Shown: piece by piece, positions 37,710 through 46,868 of the stretch | Numbering within the stretch: the first letter of the stretch is position 1 | Layout: each line of letters begins with the position of its first letter | The notes under the pieces: model-generated | The model's input: the letters and a program-made list of their open reading frames with translations, nothing else | The model's database searches: none | What the model was told of the DNA's origin: nothing | Translations under genes and position numbers: made by a program | DNA from: Rhodanobacter sp. | GTDB lineage: Bacteria; Pseudomonadota; Gammaproteobacteria; Xanthomonadales; Rhodanobacteraceae | Reading direction: 5' to 3' | DNA length: 64,000 nucleotides | Assembly (NCBI GenBank): GCA_030148505.1 | Contig: JASBTI010000004.1 | Location: 1 to 64,000, forward strand

Positions 37710-39110
37710 TCAGAATTCGGCTGTCCCTGCAGCGCGAGGATAAGGGATGGCATCGCGGATGTTGGACAGACCACAAACGTAGACCAGAAGCCGTTCGAAA
37801 CCCAGCCCGAAGCCCGCGTGCGGTACGGTGCCGTAGCGGCGCAGGTCGCGGTACCAACCGTACGTTGTCTTGTCGAGGCTGAACTTGTCCATGCGTGCAT
37901 CAAGGTAATCCAGGCGCTCCTCGCGCTGGGCGCCGCCGATGATCTCGCCGATGCCTGGCGCCAGCACATCCATCGCCGCCACGGTCTTTTCGTCGTCGTT
38001 CAAGCGCATGTAGAAAGCCTTGATCGCTTCCGGGTAGTTCATTACGACCACCGGGCGCCCGATATGTTTCTCGGCGAGATAGCGCTCGTGCTCGGTCTGC
38101 AAGTCGACACCCCAGGCCACCGGATACTCGAATTTCTGACCGCAGTTCTTCAGGATTTCGATCGCGTCGGTATAGTCGATACGCTCGAATGGCTGGGCCA
38201 CGAAGGCCTCGATGCGGCTGACCGCATCCGACTGCACCCTTTCGGCGAAAAACGCCATGTCGTCGGCACGTTCATCCAGTACCGCCTTGAAGATCGCCTT
38301 GAGGAAGCCCTCGGCACAATCGGCGGTGGCAGCGAGATCGGCGAAGGCGATCTCCGGCTCGACCATCCAGAATTCGGCCAGATGCCGAGGTGTATTGGAG
38401 TTTTCCGCGCGGAAGGTCGGGCCAAAGGTATAGACCTTGCTCATCGCCAGGCAGTAGGCCTCGACGTTGAGCTGGCCGGAGACGGTGAGAAATGCCTCGC
38501 GGCCGAAGAAATCCTGGCGGAAGTCGATCTTGCCGTCCGGCGTGCGCGGCAGGTTGGCCAGGTCCAGGGTGGACAGGCGGAACATGTCGCCGGCACCCTC
38601 GGCGTCCGAGGTGGTGATGATCGGGGTGTTGATCCAGAAGAAACCCTGTTCGGTGAGATAGCGGTGGATCGCCATCATCATGGTGTGGCGCACCCGGGTG
38701 ATTGCGCCGAACAGGTTGGTGCGCGGGCGCAGATGGGCCACTTCGCGCAGGAACTCCATCGAGTGCTGCTTGGGCTGGATCGGGTAGGTTTCCGGGTCGT
38801 CGACCAGCCCGGTAACGGTCACCTCGGTGGCCTGTAGCTCAAAACGCTGCCCCTTGCCCTGCGATGGCACCAGGGTGCCGCTGACGATCAAGCCGGCGCC
38901 GGCGGTAAGGTGCTTCACTTCGCTTTCGTAGTTGCCCAGGGTGGCCGGTACCACCGCCTGAATCGGGTCGAAGCAGGAGCCATCGGTGACGTTGACGAAG
39001 GACAGGCCGGCCTTGGAGTCACGCCGGGTGCGCACCCAGCCGCGCACGCTGACCGTGCTGCCGGCTTCGATCGCGCCGGATAAAGCCTGCTTCACACTGG
39101 CCACTGTCAT
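37710..39110 (-). CDS. asnS: Asparaginyl-tRNA synthetase
   Basis: Charges tRNA-Asn with asparagine. The 466-aa class II synthetase has an OB-fold anticodon domain ([20 protein letters not shown]) and the class II core. Motif 2 includes [21 protein letters not shown] and motif 3 [25 protein letters not shown]. The length and motifs match bacterial AsnRS and not AspRS. AGGAG precedes the ATG at 39110. It is divergent from erpA with a 160-bp gap. Confidence 0.96.
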   Translation of the reverse strand: MTVASVKQALSGAIEAGSTVSVRGWVRTRRDSKAGLSFVNVTDGSCFDPIQAVVPATLGNYESEVKHLTAGAGLIVSGTLVPSQGKGQRFELQATEVTVTGLVDDPETYPIQPKQHSMEFLREVAHLRPRTNLFGAITRVRHTMMMAIHRYLTEQGFFWINTPIITTSDAEGAGDMFRLSTLDLANLPRTPDGKIDFRQDFFGREAFLTVSGQLNVEAYCLAMSKVYTFGPTFRAENSNTPRHLAEFWMVEPEIAFADLAATADCAEGFLKAIFKAVLDERADDMAFFAERVQSDAVSRIEAFVAQPFERIDYTDAIEILKNCGQKFEYPVAWGVDLQTEHERYLAEKHIGRPVVVMNYPEAIKAFYMRLNDDEKTVAAMDVLAPGIGEIIGGAQREERLDYLDARMDKFSLDKTTYGWYRDLRRYGTVPHAGFGLGFERLLVYVCGLSNIRDAIPYPRAAGTAEF

Positions 39111-39270
39111 GAATTGAAACTCCTGCTGATGCGCCGCATATGGGTATGCGTGGTAGCAAAACGGCAGCACCGCATGAGAGTGCGGCACACCGGGTCAAAC
39201 CCACATGATAATGTAGCCGACGTCCGGGCTGGGACAATCCGGGCCACTTTTCGTTTCTGGAATAGTCGTC

Positions 39271-39597
39271 ATGACCATCACCATCACTTCTGCCGCCAAT
39301 GAACGCATGCGTCGTTTCCTGCAAGCCACGCCGACAGCAGTCGGGGTGCGCTTTGGCGTGAAGCGCACCGGTTGTTCCGGGTTTGCCTACGTAGTGGACC
39401 TGGCCGAGGCGATCGGGGAAGGCGATCGGTTGGTCGAGATGGATGGTGTGCCCTTGGTTCTCAACGACAAGAGTCTGGCCATGGTCGAGGGGACGGTGAT
39501 CGACTTCCAGCGGCAGGGGCTCAACGCCAGCTTCGTGTTTCACAACCCGAATGCTACTGGTGAATGCGGTTGCGGCGAGAGTTTCACTGTCGGCTGA
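39271..39597 (+). CDS. A-type iron-sulfur cluster carrier (IscA/ErpA family)
   Basis: A 108-aa HesB-family protein that delivers iron-sulfur clusters to target proteins. The three ligand Cys residues are C35 (RTGCSGFAY), C99 and C101 (GECGCGESF). No isc or suf operon gene is adjacent, so it was not assigned to IscA or ErpA. It lies 168 bp upstream of rpsF. Confidence 0.9.
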   Translation: MTITITSAANERMRRFLQATPTAVGVRFGVKRTGCSGFAYVVDLAEAIGEGDRLVEMDGVPLVLNDKSLAMVEGTVIDFQRQGLNASFVFHNPNATGECGCGESFTVG

Positions 39598-39632
39598 GTC
39601 AATGGGGCGTCTCGATTACGGATTTCAACGAC

Positions 39633-39662
39633 TTGCGTGATCCCCCGTCGACACCGTACAAT
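39633..39662 (+). promoter_or_regulatory. Candidate promoter of the rpsF operon
   Basis: TTGCGT (39633-39638) and TACAAT (39657-39662) are 18 bp apart. Transcription would start near 39669, leaving an about 95-nt leader before rpsF. Confidence 0.5.
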
Positions 39663-39702
39663 TCCGCTTCTGTCCATGCCAGCAAGCGATGGACGGGTAC
39701 TT

Positions 39703-39725
39703 GCCTCACCGCACCGACGGGAGGC
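39703..39725 (+). promoter_or_regulatory. Possible S6:S18-type leader hairpin of rpsF
   Basis: GCCTC (39703-39707) can pair with GAGGC (39721-39725), enclosing ACCGCACCGACGG with two CCG motifs. Known leaders of rpsF bind the S6:S18 complex through an exposed CCG. A second hairpin (GTCCAT/ATGGAC, 39672-39677 with 39689-39694) lies just upstream. The identification is tentative and was not tested by covariation. Confidence 0.35.
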
Positions 39726-39764
39726 TGCAAGGCCGATGGGCCGCATCCATAAGGAGTCCCCCCG

Positions 39765-40208
39765 ATGACCCTGCGTCATTACGAAGTCGTGTTTCTGGTC
39801 CACCCTGACCAGAGCGAGCAGGTCCCGGCGATGATCGAGCGCTACAAGACGGTGATCGAGACCGACGGTGGCAAGATCCATCGCCTGGAAGACTGGGGCC
39901 GTCGTCAGCTGGCCTATCCGATCGTGAACCTGGCCAAGGCTCACTATGTGATGTTCAACATCGAGGTGAGCCAGAGCGCGCTGAACGAACTGGAGTCGGG
40001 TTTCCGCTTCAACGATGCCGTGCTGCGTCACCTGGTGGTGCGTCGCGACGAGGCCGACACCGAGCCGTCCTTCATCCTCAAGAGCAAGGAAAAGGATGAC
40101 GCCAAGTCGACTCGTCGTCGCGACGACGAAACCGAAGGCGAGGGCCGTCCGCAGGGGCGTGACCGCGACGACAGCGATAGCGACAACGATCGCGACAGCG
40201 ACGACTGA
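39765..40208 (+). CDS. rpsF: 30S ribosomal protein S6
   Basis: Part of the small-subunit platform, paired with S18. The 147-aa protein starts [17 protein letters not shown] and contains [19 protein letters not shown]. The C-terminal extension after about residue 105 is rich in Asp, Arg and Ser, ending [15 protein letters not shown], and is longer than usual; E. coli S6 also has an acidic tail that receives glutamates. AAGGAG precedes the ATG. It is the first gene of rpsF-rpsR-rplI. Confidence 0.96.
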   Translation: MTLRHYEVVFLVHPDQSEQVPAMIERYKTVIETDGGKIHRLEDWGRRQLAYPIVNLAKAHYVMFNIEVSQSALNELESGFRFNDAVLRHLVVRRDEADTEPSFILKSKEKDDAKSTRRRDDETEGEGRPQGRDRDDSDSDNDRDSDD

Positions 40209-40224
40209 TCAGGAATCGAAGACC

Positions 40225-40455
40225 ATGTCCAAATTTTTCCGCCGCCGCAAGTTCTGCCGCTTCACTGCCGAAGAAGTGAAGGAGATCGACTACAAGGATC
40301 TCAACACCTTGCGTCAGTACGTCACGGAAAACGGCAAGATCGTGCCGAGCCGCATCACCGGGACCAAGGCGCGTTACCAGCGTCAGCTGGCTACCGCGAT
40401 CAAGCGCGCACGTTTTCTGTCGCTGTTGCCGTACACCGACAACCACGACGTCTGA
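40225..40455 (+). CDS. rpsR: 30S ribosomal protein S18
   Basis: A 76-aa small-subunit protein that binds 16S rRNA with S6. [23 protein letters not shown] and [29 protein letters not shown] are the family core. It lies 16 bp after rpsF without the priB gene that separates them in E. coli. The 240 bp to rplI contains a palindromic repeat. Confidence 0.96.
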   Translation: MSKFFRRRKFCRFTAEEVKEIDYKDLNTLRQYVTENGKIVPSRITGTKARYQRQLATAIKRARFLSLLPYTDNHDV

Positions 40456-40517
40456 TAACACCTCCCTCCGGGCGACAAAGCGGCGGGAAAGCTGATGTGC
40501 ATGCCGCAAGCCGCCCG

Positions 40518-40632
40518 CAGGGCCGATGAGGGGCGGGTGCCGGCAGGGTAGATGATCGAAGCTCGCTTCGACCACCATCCTGCCGACAACCCAGCCTTTC
40601 ACCCCAGCCCTCTCGCCGATCGGAAGAGGGGG
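40518..40632. repeat. Dispersed intergenic palindromic repeat, copy 2
   Basis: The spacer between rpsR and rplI has the same series of elements as 11190-11303. GATGAGGGGCGGGTGC is followed by TCGAAGCTCGCTTCGA, then CCCTCT (40608-40613) and AGAGGG (40625-40630). Similarity by eye is clear in the first half and weaker in the second. Confidence 0.6.
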
Positions 40633-40696
40633 CGACCTTCGGACAGCCGTCCACGGCTGCGTCGGGCCACACCGGCGCTAACGAACAGGAACCCTC

Positions 40697-41143
40697 ATGG
40701 AACTCATTCTTCTACAAAAAGTCCGTAACCTCGGTACGCTCGGCGACAAGGTCGAGGTGAAGCCTGGTTATGGGCGCAACTATCTGCTGCCGCAGGGCAA
40801 GGCCGTACGCGTCAATGCCGCCAATCTGGCCGCATTCGAGCAGCGGCGCGCCGAGTATCAGGCGAAGGCGGATAGCCTGCTGGCTGATGCCGAGGCCCGC
40901 AAGGCAAAACTGGAGGGCGTGTCGGTGACCATTTCCACGCACGCTAGTGCGGAAGGCAAGTTGTTCGGCTCGGTGGGTCCGCGCGATATCTCCGAGGCGC
41001 TGTCGACGGCAGGTCACGAGGTCAACAAGGGTGAGGTGATTCTGGGCGAAGGCCCGCTTCGCCATACCGGAGAATTCGACGTGGCGCTGCATCTGCACGC
41101 CGACGTGCATACCAGTGTCAAGGTCGTCGTCGTCGCCGACTGA
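40697..41143 (+). CDS. rplI: 50S ribosomal protein L9
   Basis: A 148-aa large-subunit protein with two domains joined by a long helix. [36 protein letters not shown] is the N-terminal rRNA-binding domain signature; the C-terminal domain ([33 protein letters not shown]) is intact. AGGAA precedes the ATG. A GC-rich hairpin follows the gene. Confidence 0.96.
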   Translation: MELILLQKVRNLGTLGDKVEVKPGYGRNYLLPQGKAVRVNAANLAAFEQRRAEYQAKADSLLADAEARKAKLEGVSVTISTHASAEGKLFGSVGPRDISEALSTAGHEVNKGEVILGEGPLRHTGEFDVALHLHADVHTSVKVVVVAD

Positions 41144-41180
41144 GTGAACCGACCAGGGCGATCTTCAGCCGATGCAGACC

Positions 41181-41205
41181 AACGGGCGCCGCGAGGCGCC
41201 CGTTT
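41181..41205 (+). terminator. Hairpin terminator after rplI
   Basis: A perfect 10-bp stem (41181-41190 with 41195-41204) encloses GCGA and ends in TTT. It lies between rplI and dnaB and probably ends the ribosomal protein transcript. The T tract is short, so read-through to dnaB is possible. Confidence 0.6.
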
Positions 41206-41424
41206 GCTGTGGGAAAGACTGATCATGCCGGCAGAGCGATGCTGGCGCTTGCCCAGTCGCAGACTGTTTCCGCAGCTCATTTATCCCCAGCAACTCACAA
41301 GTTTTCCACAGACTTGTTGTCTCGACGGATGAGACGCCGCCGCGCATGATGGTGCTTGTGGTCTCACGCAAGGCGCTGTTGCGTCGCGTGGCGGCCGCGC
41401 GCCACTTTACCTCGAGGTAGATCG

Positions 41425-42819
41425 ATGTCTTTCGCGCCCGAACGCAAACCCTCGACCCCGGCCATTGAGGCGCTGCGTGTGCCTCCACACTCCATCGATG
41501 CCGAGCAGGCCGTGCTGGGTGGTCTGATGCTGGCACCGGATGCGCTGGACAAGGTCGCCGACCGGCTGGCCGAGCAGGATTTTTACCGCAAGGATCATCG
41601 CCTGATCTGGCGGGCGATTAATGAGCTGGCCAACAAAGGCATGCCGTGCGACGCGGTGACCCTGGGTGACTGGTTCGAAAGCAGCGGGCTGGTCGAGATG
41701 GTCGGTGGTGCCGGTTACCTGATCGAGTTGGCCAACAGCACGCCGAGCGCCGCCAACATCGCGGCCTATGCCGATATCGTGCGTGAGAAATCGGTATTGC
41801 GGCAACTGATCGACGCGGGTACATCGATCACTGAGGATGGCTACCGGCCCGAAGGCAAGAGCATGCAGGAGGTGCTGGAAAACGCCGAGCAGCGCGTCTT
41901 CCATATCGCCGAATCGGGTGCGCGCGGCAAGAAGGACTCCGTCTCGATGCGGGACGCCGTCAAGGATGCGTTCCGCCTGCTGACCGAGCGTTATGAGAAC
42001 CGCGGTCAGCTTACCGGGATCACCACCGGCTTCAACGACCTGGACGAGCTCACCTCCGGGCTGCAGCCTTCAGACCTGATCATCGTGGCCGCCCGCCCGT
42101 CGATGGGCAAGACCGCGTTTGCTCTGAACATCGCCGAGACTGCGGCGTTGCGCAGCAAGAAGGCGGTGGTGGTGTTTTCGATGGAAATGTCCGCCTCCCA
42201 GCTCGCGTTTCGCCTGATTTCCTCGGTGGGACGCATTCATCAGCAACATCTGCGCAATGGCGACTTGCAGGAGGAGGATTGGCCGCGCGTCTCCAACGCC
42301 ATCTCGATCCTGTCGGAAGCCAAGATCTTCATCGACGATACGCCAAGTCTGTCCCCGGTGGAACTGCGCTCGCGCGCTCGCCGTCTGCATCGCGAACACG
42401 GGGGGCTGGGGTTGATCGTGATCGATTACCTGCAGTTGATGCAGGTGCCCGGGAACAAGGAGAATCGCGCCACCGAAATTTCAGAAATTTCGCGTTCACT
42501 CAAAGGCCTGGCCAAGGAACTGAACGTGCCGGTGATCGCCCTGTCACAGTTGAACCGCTCGTTGGAGCAGCGTGCCGACAAGCGGCCGATGATGTCCGAT
42601 CTGCGTGAGTCCGGCGCCATCGAGCAAGACGCTGACGTGATCATGTTCATCTACCGCGACGAGTACTACAACAAGGAATCGCCGGACAAGGGGATGGCCG
42701 AGATCATCATCGGCAAGCAGCGCAATGGCCCTACCGACACCTGCAAGCTGACCTTCCTCGGCCATTACACCAAATTTGAGAATTACGCGCCGGATTCGTT
42801 CGTGGGGAGCTTCGATTGA
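41425..42819 (+). CDS. dnaB: Replicative DNA helicase DnaB
   Basis: The hexameric helicase that opens the replication fork. The 464-aa protein has the N-terminal primase-interacting domain (PPHSIDAEQAVLGGLMLAPDA), Walker A ARPSMGKTAFALNIA, Walker B GLIVIDYLQLM, and the arginine-finger segment SQLNRSLEQRADKRP. GAGGT precedes the ATG at 41425. No intein insertion is seen. It sits in the common order rplI-dnaB-alr. Confidence 0.97.
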   Translation: MSFAPERKPSTPAIEALRVPPHSIDAEQAVLGGLMLAPDALDKVADRLAEQDFYRKDHRLIWRAINELANKGMPCDAVTLGDWFESSGLVEMVGGAGYLIELANSTPSAANIAAYADIVREKSVLRQLIDAGTSITEDGYRPEGKSMQEVLENAEQRVFHIAESGARGKKDSVSMRDAVKDAFRLLTERYENRGQLTGITTGFNDLDELTSGLQPSDLIIVAARPSMGKTAFALNIAETAALRSKKAVVVFSMEMSASQLAFRLISSVGRIHQQHLRNGDLQEEDWPRVSNAISILSEAKIFIDDTPSLSPVELRSRARRLHREHGGLGLIVIDYLQLMQVPGNKENRATEISEISRSLKGLAKELNVPVIALSQLNRSLEQRADKRPMMSDLRESGAIEQDADVIMFIYRDEYYNKESPDKGMAEIIIGKQRNGPTDTCKLTFLGHYTKFENYAPDSFVGSFD

Positions 42820-42853
42820 GAGCACGTAGCGGGATGTCCCGCCGTTCAAGACC

Positions 42854-43942
42854 ATGAGCCGCGCCACCGTCGCCACCATCCATCTCGGTGCGTTGCGTCA
42901 CAATCTGACGCGCATCAAGGCGCTGGCAAGTCCGGCCAAGGTCATGGCCGTGGTCAAGGCCGATGCTTACGGACATGGTCTGGAGCGGGTGGCGCGGGCC
43001 TTGGAGGGCGAGGCTGAGGCGTTTGCCGTAGCGGCGCTTGGCGATGGCTTGCGTTTGCGCGCGGCAGGACATCGGCAACGTATCGTGGTGCTGTCCGGGC
43101 CGGATGATGTCAGCGATATCGCCGAAATGCAGCGACTGCAACTGGACGCGATGATTCATCATCCAGCGCAGCTGGGCTGGCTGGAAGCGATCTCCCCCCG
43201 TCGTGGACGGCTGCGGGTATGGCTGAAAATCGACACCGGCATGCATCGTCTCGGTTTCCCGCTGGACCGCATTGATGCCGTGCATGCGCATTTGTCGGCG
43301 ATGCCCGGTGTCGATCCGGAGATCGGCTTGTGCACGCATTTTTCCGAATCGGAAATCGTTGGCGGTGGCGTGACGCCTACCCAGATTGCCCGATTCACCG
43401 CGGCGACAAGTCATCTCTCGGGGCCGCGCTCGATGGCCAACTCCGCCGCCGTGATGGGTTGGCCGCAGGCACATGGTGACTGGGTTCGCAGTGGCGGTCT
43501 GCTCTACGGCCTGTCCGTGGCCGACGGCAAAAGCGGGGCGGACTTCGGTTTTCGCCCGGCGATGACCTTGACCACCCGCCTGGTCGCCGTCAATCGGATC
43601 GGCCGGGGTGAGCGCATCGGCTACAACGGCACCTGGACGTGCCCGGAAGACATGCCGGTCGGTGTCGCGGCGATCGGGTACGGTGATGGCTACCCGCGCA
43701 GCGCCGTCGCCGGCACACCGGTGCTGGTCGGCAATGAGCGCGTACCGTTGATCGGTCGCGTATCCATGGACCTGATCACCCTGGATCTGCGTGATGCGCC
43801 TGCCGCTAAAGTCGGCGATCCCGTTACGCTGTGGGGCGAGACGCTGCCAGTCGAAACGATTGCGGCGCAAGCCGGCACGATCTCCTACGATCTCACCTGC
43901 AGCATGACGCGCCGGGTACTCTTCGTCGAGGACGACGCGTAA
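42854..43942 (+). CDS. alr: Alanine racemase
   Basis: A PLP enzyme that makes D-alanine for peptidoglycan. The 362-aa protein has the PLP-lysine motif AVVKADAYGHG, an intact substrate-binding IDTGMHRLGF, NSAAVMGW, and the C-terminal VSMDLITLDL with the catalytic Tyr in RIGYNGTW. It begins 34 bp after dnaB, and the pair are probably co-transcribed. The family role is cytoplasmic and essential unless a second racemase exists. Confidence 0.96.
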   Translation: MSRATVATIHLGALRHNLTRIKALASPAKVMAVVKADAYGHGLERVARALEGEAEAFAVAALGDGLRLRAAGHRQRIVVLSGPDDVSDIAEMQRLQLDAMIHHPAQLGWLEAISPRRGRLRVWLKIDTGMHRLGFPLDRIDAVHAHLSAMPGVDPEIGLCTHFSESEIVGGGVTPTQIARFTAATSHLSGPRSMANSAAVMGWPQAHGDWVRSGGLLYGLSVADGKSGADFGFRPAMTLTTRLVAVNRIGRGERIGYNGTWTCPEDMPVGVAAIGYGDGYPRSAVAGTPVLVGNERVPLIGRVSMDLITLDLRDAPAAKVGDPVTLWGETLPVETIAAQAGTISYDLTCSMTRRVLFVEDDA

Positions 43943-44044
43943 GCGGACCTGCACGCGGGGGCGTCGGACGAGGGGCGTGTCTCGCCGTTTGCGATGACCG
44001 CAGGCTAAGCTCACGCCTCTATCTGTTTCAAGCCGGGAATTAGC

Positions 44045-45430
44045 ATGGCCAAGGCCAAGACCGCCTATGTCTGCACCGAATGCGGTGCCGAGCACAGCAA
44101 GTGGCAAGGGCAATGCATCGAGTGCGGTGTCTGGAACGTACTCAGCGAGATCGTGCTGGCGCCGGCATCGAGCGCCAAGTCGTCGGTCGGTGCCCAGCGA
44201 TCCAGTTACGCGGGGCAGGCCGCCGGTGCGGCCAGGATCACCCAGTTGACCGAGGTGGCGCTGACAACGGAGGCGCGTACCCATACCGGCATCGGCGAGC
44301 TCGATCGGGTGCTCGGCGGCGGTCTGGTGCAGGGGTCGGTGGTGTTGATCGGCGGCGATCCAGGCATCGGCAAATCGACCTTGTTGCTGCAGATGCTCGG
44401 CACCCTTGGCGCGCACCTCACCAGCGTCTACGTCACCGGCGAGGAATCCCTGTCGCAGGTGGCTTCGCGGGCGCAGCGGCTCGGCCTGCCGCTGGCGCCG
44501 TTGCAGGCACTGGCGGAAACCTGCATCGAGCGGATACTCGATCAGGCGATGGCCACGCGGCCGCGGGTATTGGTGATCGATTCGATCCAGACCATCTGGA
44601 CCGAACTGCTCACGGCGGCGCCGGGCTCGGTCAGCCAGGTACGTGAGTCGGCGGCCAAGTTGACGCGCTTTGCCAAGGAAACAGGTACCTCGGTATTCCT
44701 GGTCGGTCACGTGACCAAGGAAGGGGGGATCGCCGGCCCGCGAGTGCTCGAACACATGGTCGATGCGGTGCTGTATTTCGAGGGTGAGTCGGGCAGTCGG
44801 TTCCGGGTCTTGCGGGCGTTCAAGAACCGTTTCGGTGCGGTCAACGAACTCGGCGTGTTCGCGATGTCGGACAAGGGTTTGCGCGAGGTGCCGAATCCGT
44901 CGGCAATCTTCCTGTCTGCGCACAGCGGTCCGACCTCGGGCAGTGCGGTGATGGTGACCCGCGAAGGCACCCGCCCGTTGCTGGTGGAGGTGCAGGCGCT
45001 GGTCGACCAGTCTTCGCTGGGCAATCCGCGCCGGGTGGCGCTGGGGCTGGAGCAGAACCGTCTGGCCATGCTGCTGGCGGTATTGCATCGCCATGGTGGC
45101 GTGGCGGCTTATGACCAGGATGTGTTCGTCAATGTCGTCGGTGGCATCCGGGTACAAGAGACCGCTGCCGATCTGCCGGTGCTGCTGGCGGTGCTGTCGT
45201 CGCTGCGCGACCGGCCGTTGCCCGAACAGACCGTCACCTTCGGTGAGGTGGGTCTGTCCGGGGAGATCCGCCCCGTACCAAACGGCGAGGAACGGCTGAA
45301 GGAGGCGGCCACGCACGGCTTCAAGCGCGCGATCGTGCCCAAGGCCAATGTACCGAAGCAAGGTCGTTTCGGTGAGCTGGTGGTGGTGGGCGTGGAGCGC
45401 CTGTCCGAAGCGATCGACGCCTGCCGCTGA
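44045..45430 (+). CDS. radA: DNA repair protein RadA
   Basis: A 461-aa branch-migration helicase that helps RecA strand exchange. The N-terminal C4 zinc finger is VCTECGAEHSKWQGQCIECG, Walker A is GGDPGIGKST, the RadA-specific FKNRFGAVNELG follows, and the C-terminal half is a Lon-like domain (DQDVFVNVVGGIRVQE). It lies about 100 bp after alr. A short unassigned spacer (45431-45655) follows. Confidence 0.96.
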   Translation: MAKAKTAYVCTECGAEHSKWQGQCIECGVWNVLSEIVLAPASSAKSSVGAQRSSYAGQAAGAARITQLTEVALTTEARTHTGIGELDRVLGGGLVQGSVVLIGGDPGIGKSTLLLQMLGTLGAHLTSVYVTGEESLSQVASRAQRLGLPLAPLQALAETCIERILDQAMATRPRVLVIDSIQTIWTELLTAAPGSVSQVRESAAKLTRFAKETGTSVFLVGHVTKEGGIAGPRVLEHMVDAVLYFEGESGSRFRVLRAFKNRFGAVNELGVFAMSDKGLREVPNPSAIFLSAHSGPTSGSAVMVTREGTRPLLVEVQALVDQSSLGNPRRVALGLEQNRLAMLLAVLHRHGGVAAYDQDVFVNVVGGIRVQETAADLPVLLAVLSSLRDRPLPEQTVTFGEVGLSGEIRPVPNGEERLKEAATHGFKRAIVPKANVPKQGRFGELVVVGVERLSEAIDACR

Positions 45431-45655
45431 CGCGCTCAGGGGATGGATCATGACCAGGCCTGAAATGCGGGCCACTGCTCGGCGCGAACCGCTAGCGTCG
45501 TCAGGGTGCGGGATAATCCCCAGCGTCGAGCCACTTCACGGTCATCAACGGGATAAATCCTCCGGTCAAGGCCATGCTGATGTCCGTCGGTCCCGGCTTT
45601 TCGCCCGGCAACCAGGTCGAGCGGTTCTCACCGGCTTGCGGCCAGCCCGACCGGA

Positions 45656-46453
45656 TCAGGTGCTTCGATGCAGTACCAGTTCCAGTACCGCCTTGGTACC
45701 GAAAAACGCCAGCACAAGAACGGCCATGCCGAGCAGAGTCAGGTTGACCGCACTGCGGCCGCGCCAGCCGTAACGCCAGCGTCCCCACAGCAGCGCACCG
45801 AAGATCAGCCAGGCGATCACGGTCAATATGGTGGTATGCAACAGGTGCTGGGCACGGATGTTGCTGATGAACAGCATGCCGCTGAACAAGGTCATGGTCA
45901 GCAGAAAGAAGCCGATGCCGATCAACCGAAATAGTAAGGTCTCGGTTTGCGTCAACGGCGGCAGAGCGCGGATCAGCCGGCCCGGTCGATGCGAACGCAG
46001 GGCACGCTCCTGCAGCGCTAGCAGCAGCGCCAGTACGGCGGCAATCGACAGCACGCTGTAGCCAAGCACCGCGATGATCACATGCAGCGTGATCTGCCAG
46101 TCCAGCGGGGTGGGCGCGGTGGGCGGGGCCAGGAAGGCGTCCAGCGCCAACAGCACGGCAGCCAGTGGAAACACCACGACGCCCAGTCCGGTGACCGGCC
46201 GCACCAGGTTGACCAGCACCGTCAACCCGGCCACGACGCAGGCGACCAACGACAGCGCGGGAAAGAAATGCAGATCCAGTCGTCCGCCGTGGGCACCCAG
46301 CAGCACGCCGGCATGCAGCAAAACCGCCAATGCTGCCGCGGGCAGGCCGAGGCGCCGCAAGGTATGCGGACAGCCGGTCAGCGGTGCGGCTAGCACGATC
46401 GCGGCGCCGAGGTAGAGCACCACGGCAATCAGGGAGGGGAGAACAATCGACAT
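45656..46453 (-). CDS. ypjD: Cytochrome c assembly (CcsA/YpjD) family protein
   Basis: A 265-aa integral membrane protein with about eight helices. The core LLFRLIGIGFFLLTMTLFSG and HTTILTVIAWLIFGALLWGRWRYGWRG, with the conserved Trp/His residues, matches the CcsA/YpjD group. In many gammaproteobacteria this gene is divergent from ffh, as here, but two genes have been inserted between them. Haem handling is a family inference. The start is taken at ATG 46453. Confidence 0.85.
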   Translation of the reverse strand: MSIVLPSLIAVVLYLGAAIVLAAPLTGCPHTLRRLGLPAAALAVLLHAGVLLGAHGGRLDLHFFPALSLVACVVAGLTVLVNLVRPVTGLGVVVFPLAAVLLALDAFLAPPTAPTPLDWQITLHVIIAVLGYSVLSIAAVLALLLALQERALRSHRPGRLIRALPPLTQTETLLFRLIGIGFFLLTMTLFSGMLFISNIRAQHLLHTTILTVIAWLIFGALLWGRWRYGWRGRSAVNLTLLGMAVLVLAFFGTKAVLELVLHRST

Positions 46454-46525
46454 GACGCAGAAGTGTGGCACAGCCTCGCCGGTGAGGTGAATGATATTGG
46501 CGCTGGCGAATCGGCGGGCTTGCAG

Positions 46526-46547
46526 TAATTAGAAATTTATCTAATTA
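46526..46547. promoter_or_regulatory. Palindrome upstream of sdpR, likely its operator
   Basis: TAATTAGA and TCTAATTA form an 8-bp perfect inverted repeat with a 6-bp spacer, 31 bp before the sdpR start. It is strikingly AT-rich in this genome. ArsR-family repressors bind such palindromes, so autoregulation is likely. Confidence 0.65.
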
Positions 46548-46554
46548 TCTAGAG

Positions 46555-46581
46555 ATGCCGCTATCAGTGATCCCTCGATGA
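46555..46581 (+). CDS. Nine-codon upstream reading frame overlapping sdpR
   Basis: ATG CCG CTA TCA GTG ATC CCT CGA TGA starts eight bases after the operator palindrome. Its stop overlaps the sdpR start as ATGA. Translation of the mini-frame might re-start on sdpR, which lacks a clear ribosome site of its own. It may also be chance. Confidence 0.35.
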   Translation: MPLSVIPR

Positions 46582-46868
46582 AACAGCAGGATGTCTTCAA
46601 GGCGCTGGCCGATCCGACCCGGCGCGCGATCCTGAAGCGCCTGCAGGGCGGTGCCTTGACGGCCGGCGAAATCGGTGCCGCCTTCGAGATCACCGGCGCC
46701 TCGCTGTCGCACCACTTTACGGTGCTCAAGCAAGCCGACCTGGTGCGTACCGAACGGCGGGGCCAGTACATCGTCTATTCGCTCAACAGCACCGTGGTCG
46801 AGGATCTCGCGCGCGTACTTTTCGACTTGTTCCCGGCTCGGGGTGGCAGGACAGGAGATAAATCATGA
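46578..46868 (+). CDS. sdpR: ArsR family repressor, SdpR-like
   Basis: A 96-aa winged-helix repressor. QQDVFKALADPTRRAILKRL, SHHFTVLKQADLVRTERRGQYIVYSLN is the ArsR/SdpR signature. It overlaps the following sdpI gene by ATGA. In Bacillus, SdpI is both an immunity protein and a sensor that holds SdpR at the membrane. No metal-binding Cys pair is visible, so it is not a metal sensor. Confidence 0.88.
   Translation: MKQQDVFKALADPTRRAILKRLQGGALTAGEIGAAFEITGASLSHHFTVLKQADLVRTERRGQYIVYSLNSTVVEDLARVLFDLFPARGGRTGDKS

Noticed and set aside
42731-45475. A 914-codon open frame on the minus strand opposite alr and radA
   Set aside because: alr and radA are both certain genes on the other strand, and the antisense frame is His/Arg/Gln-rich with no motifs, as expected from GC-rich codon use.
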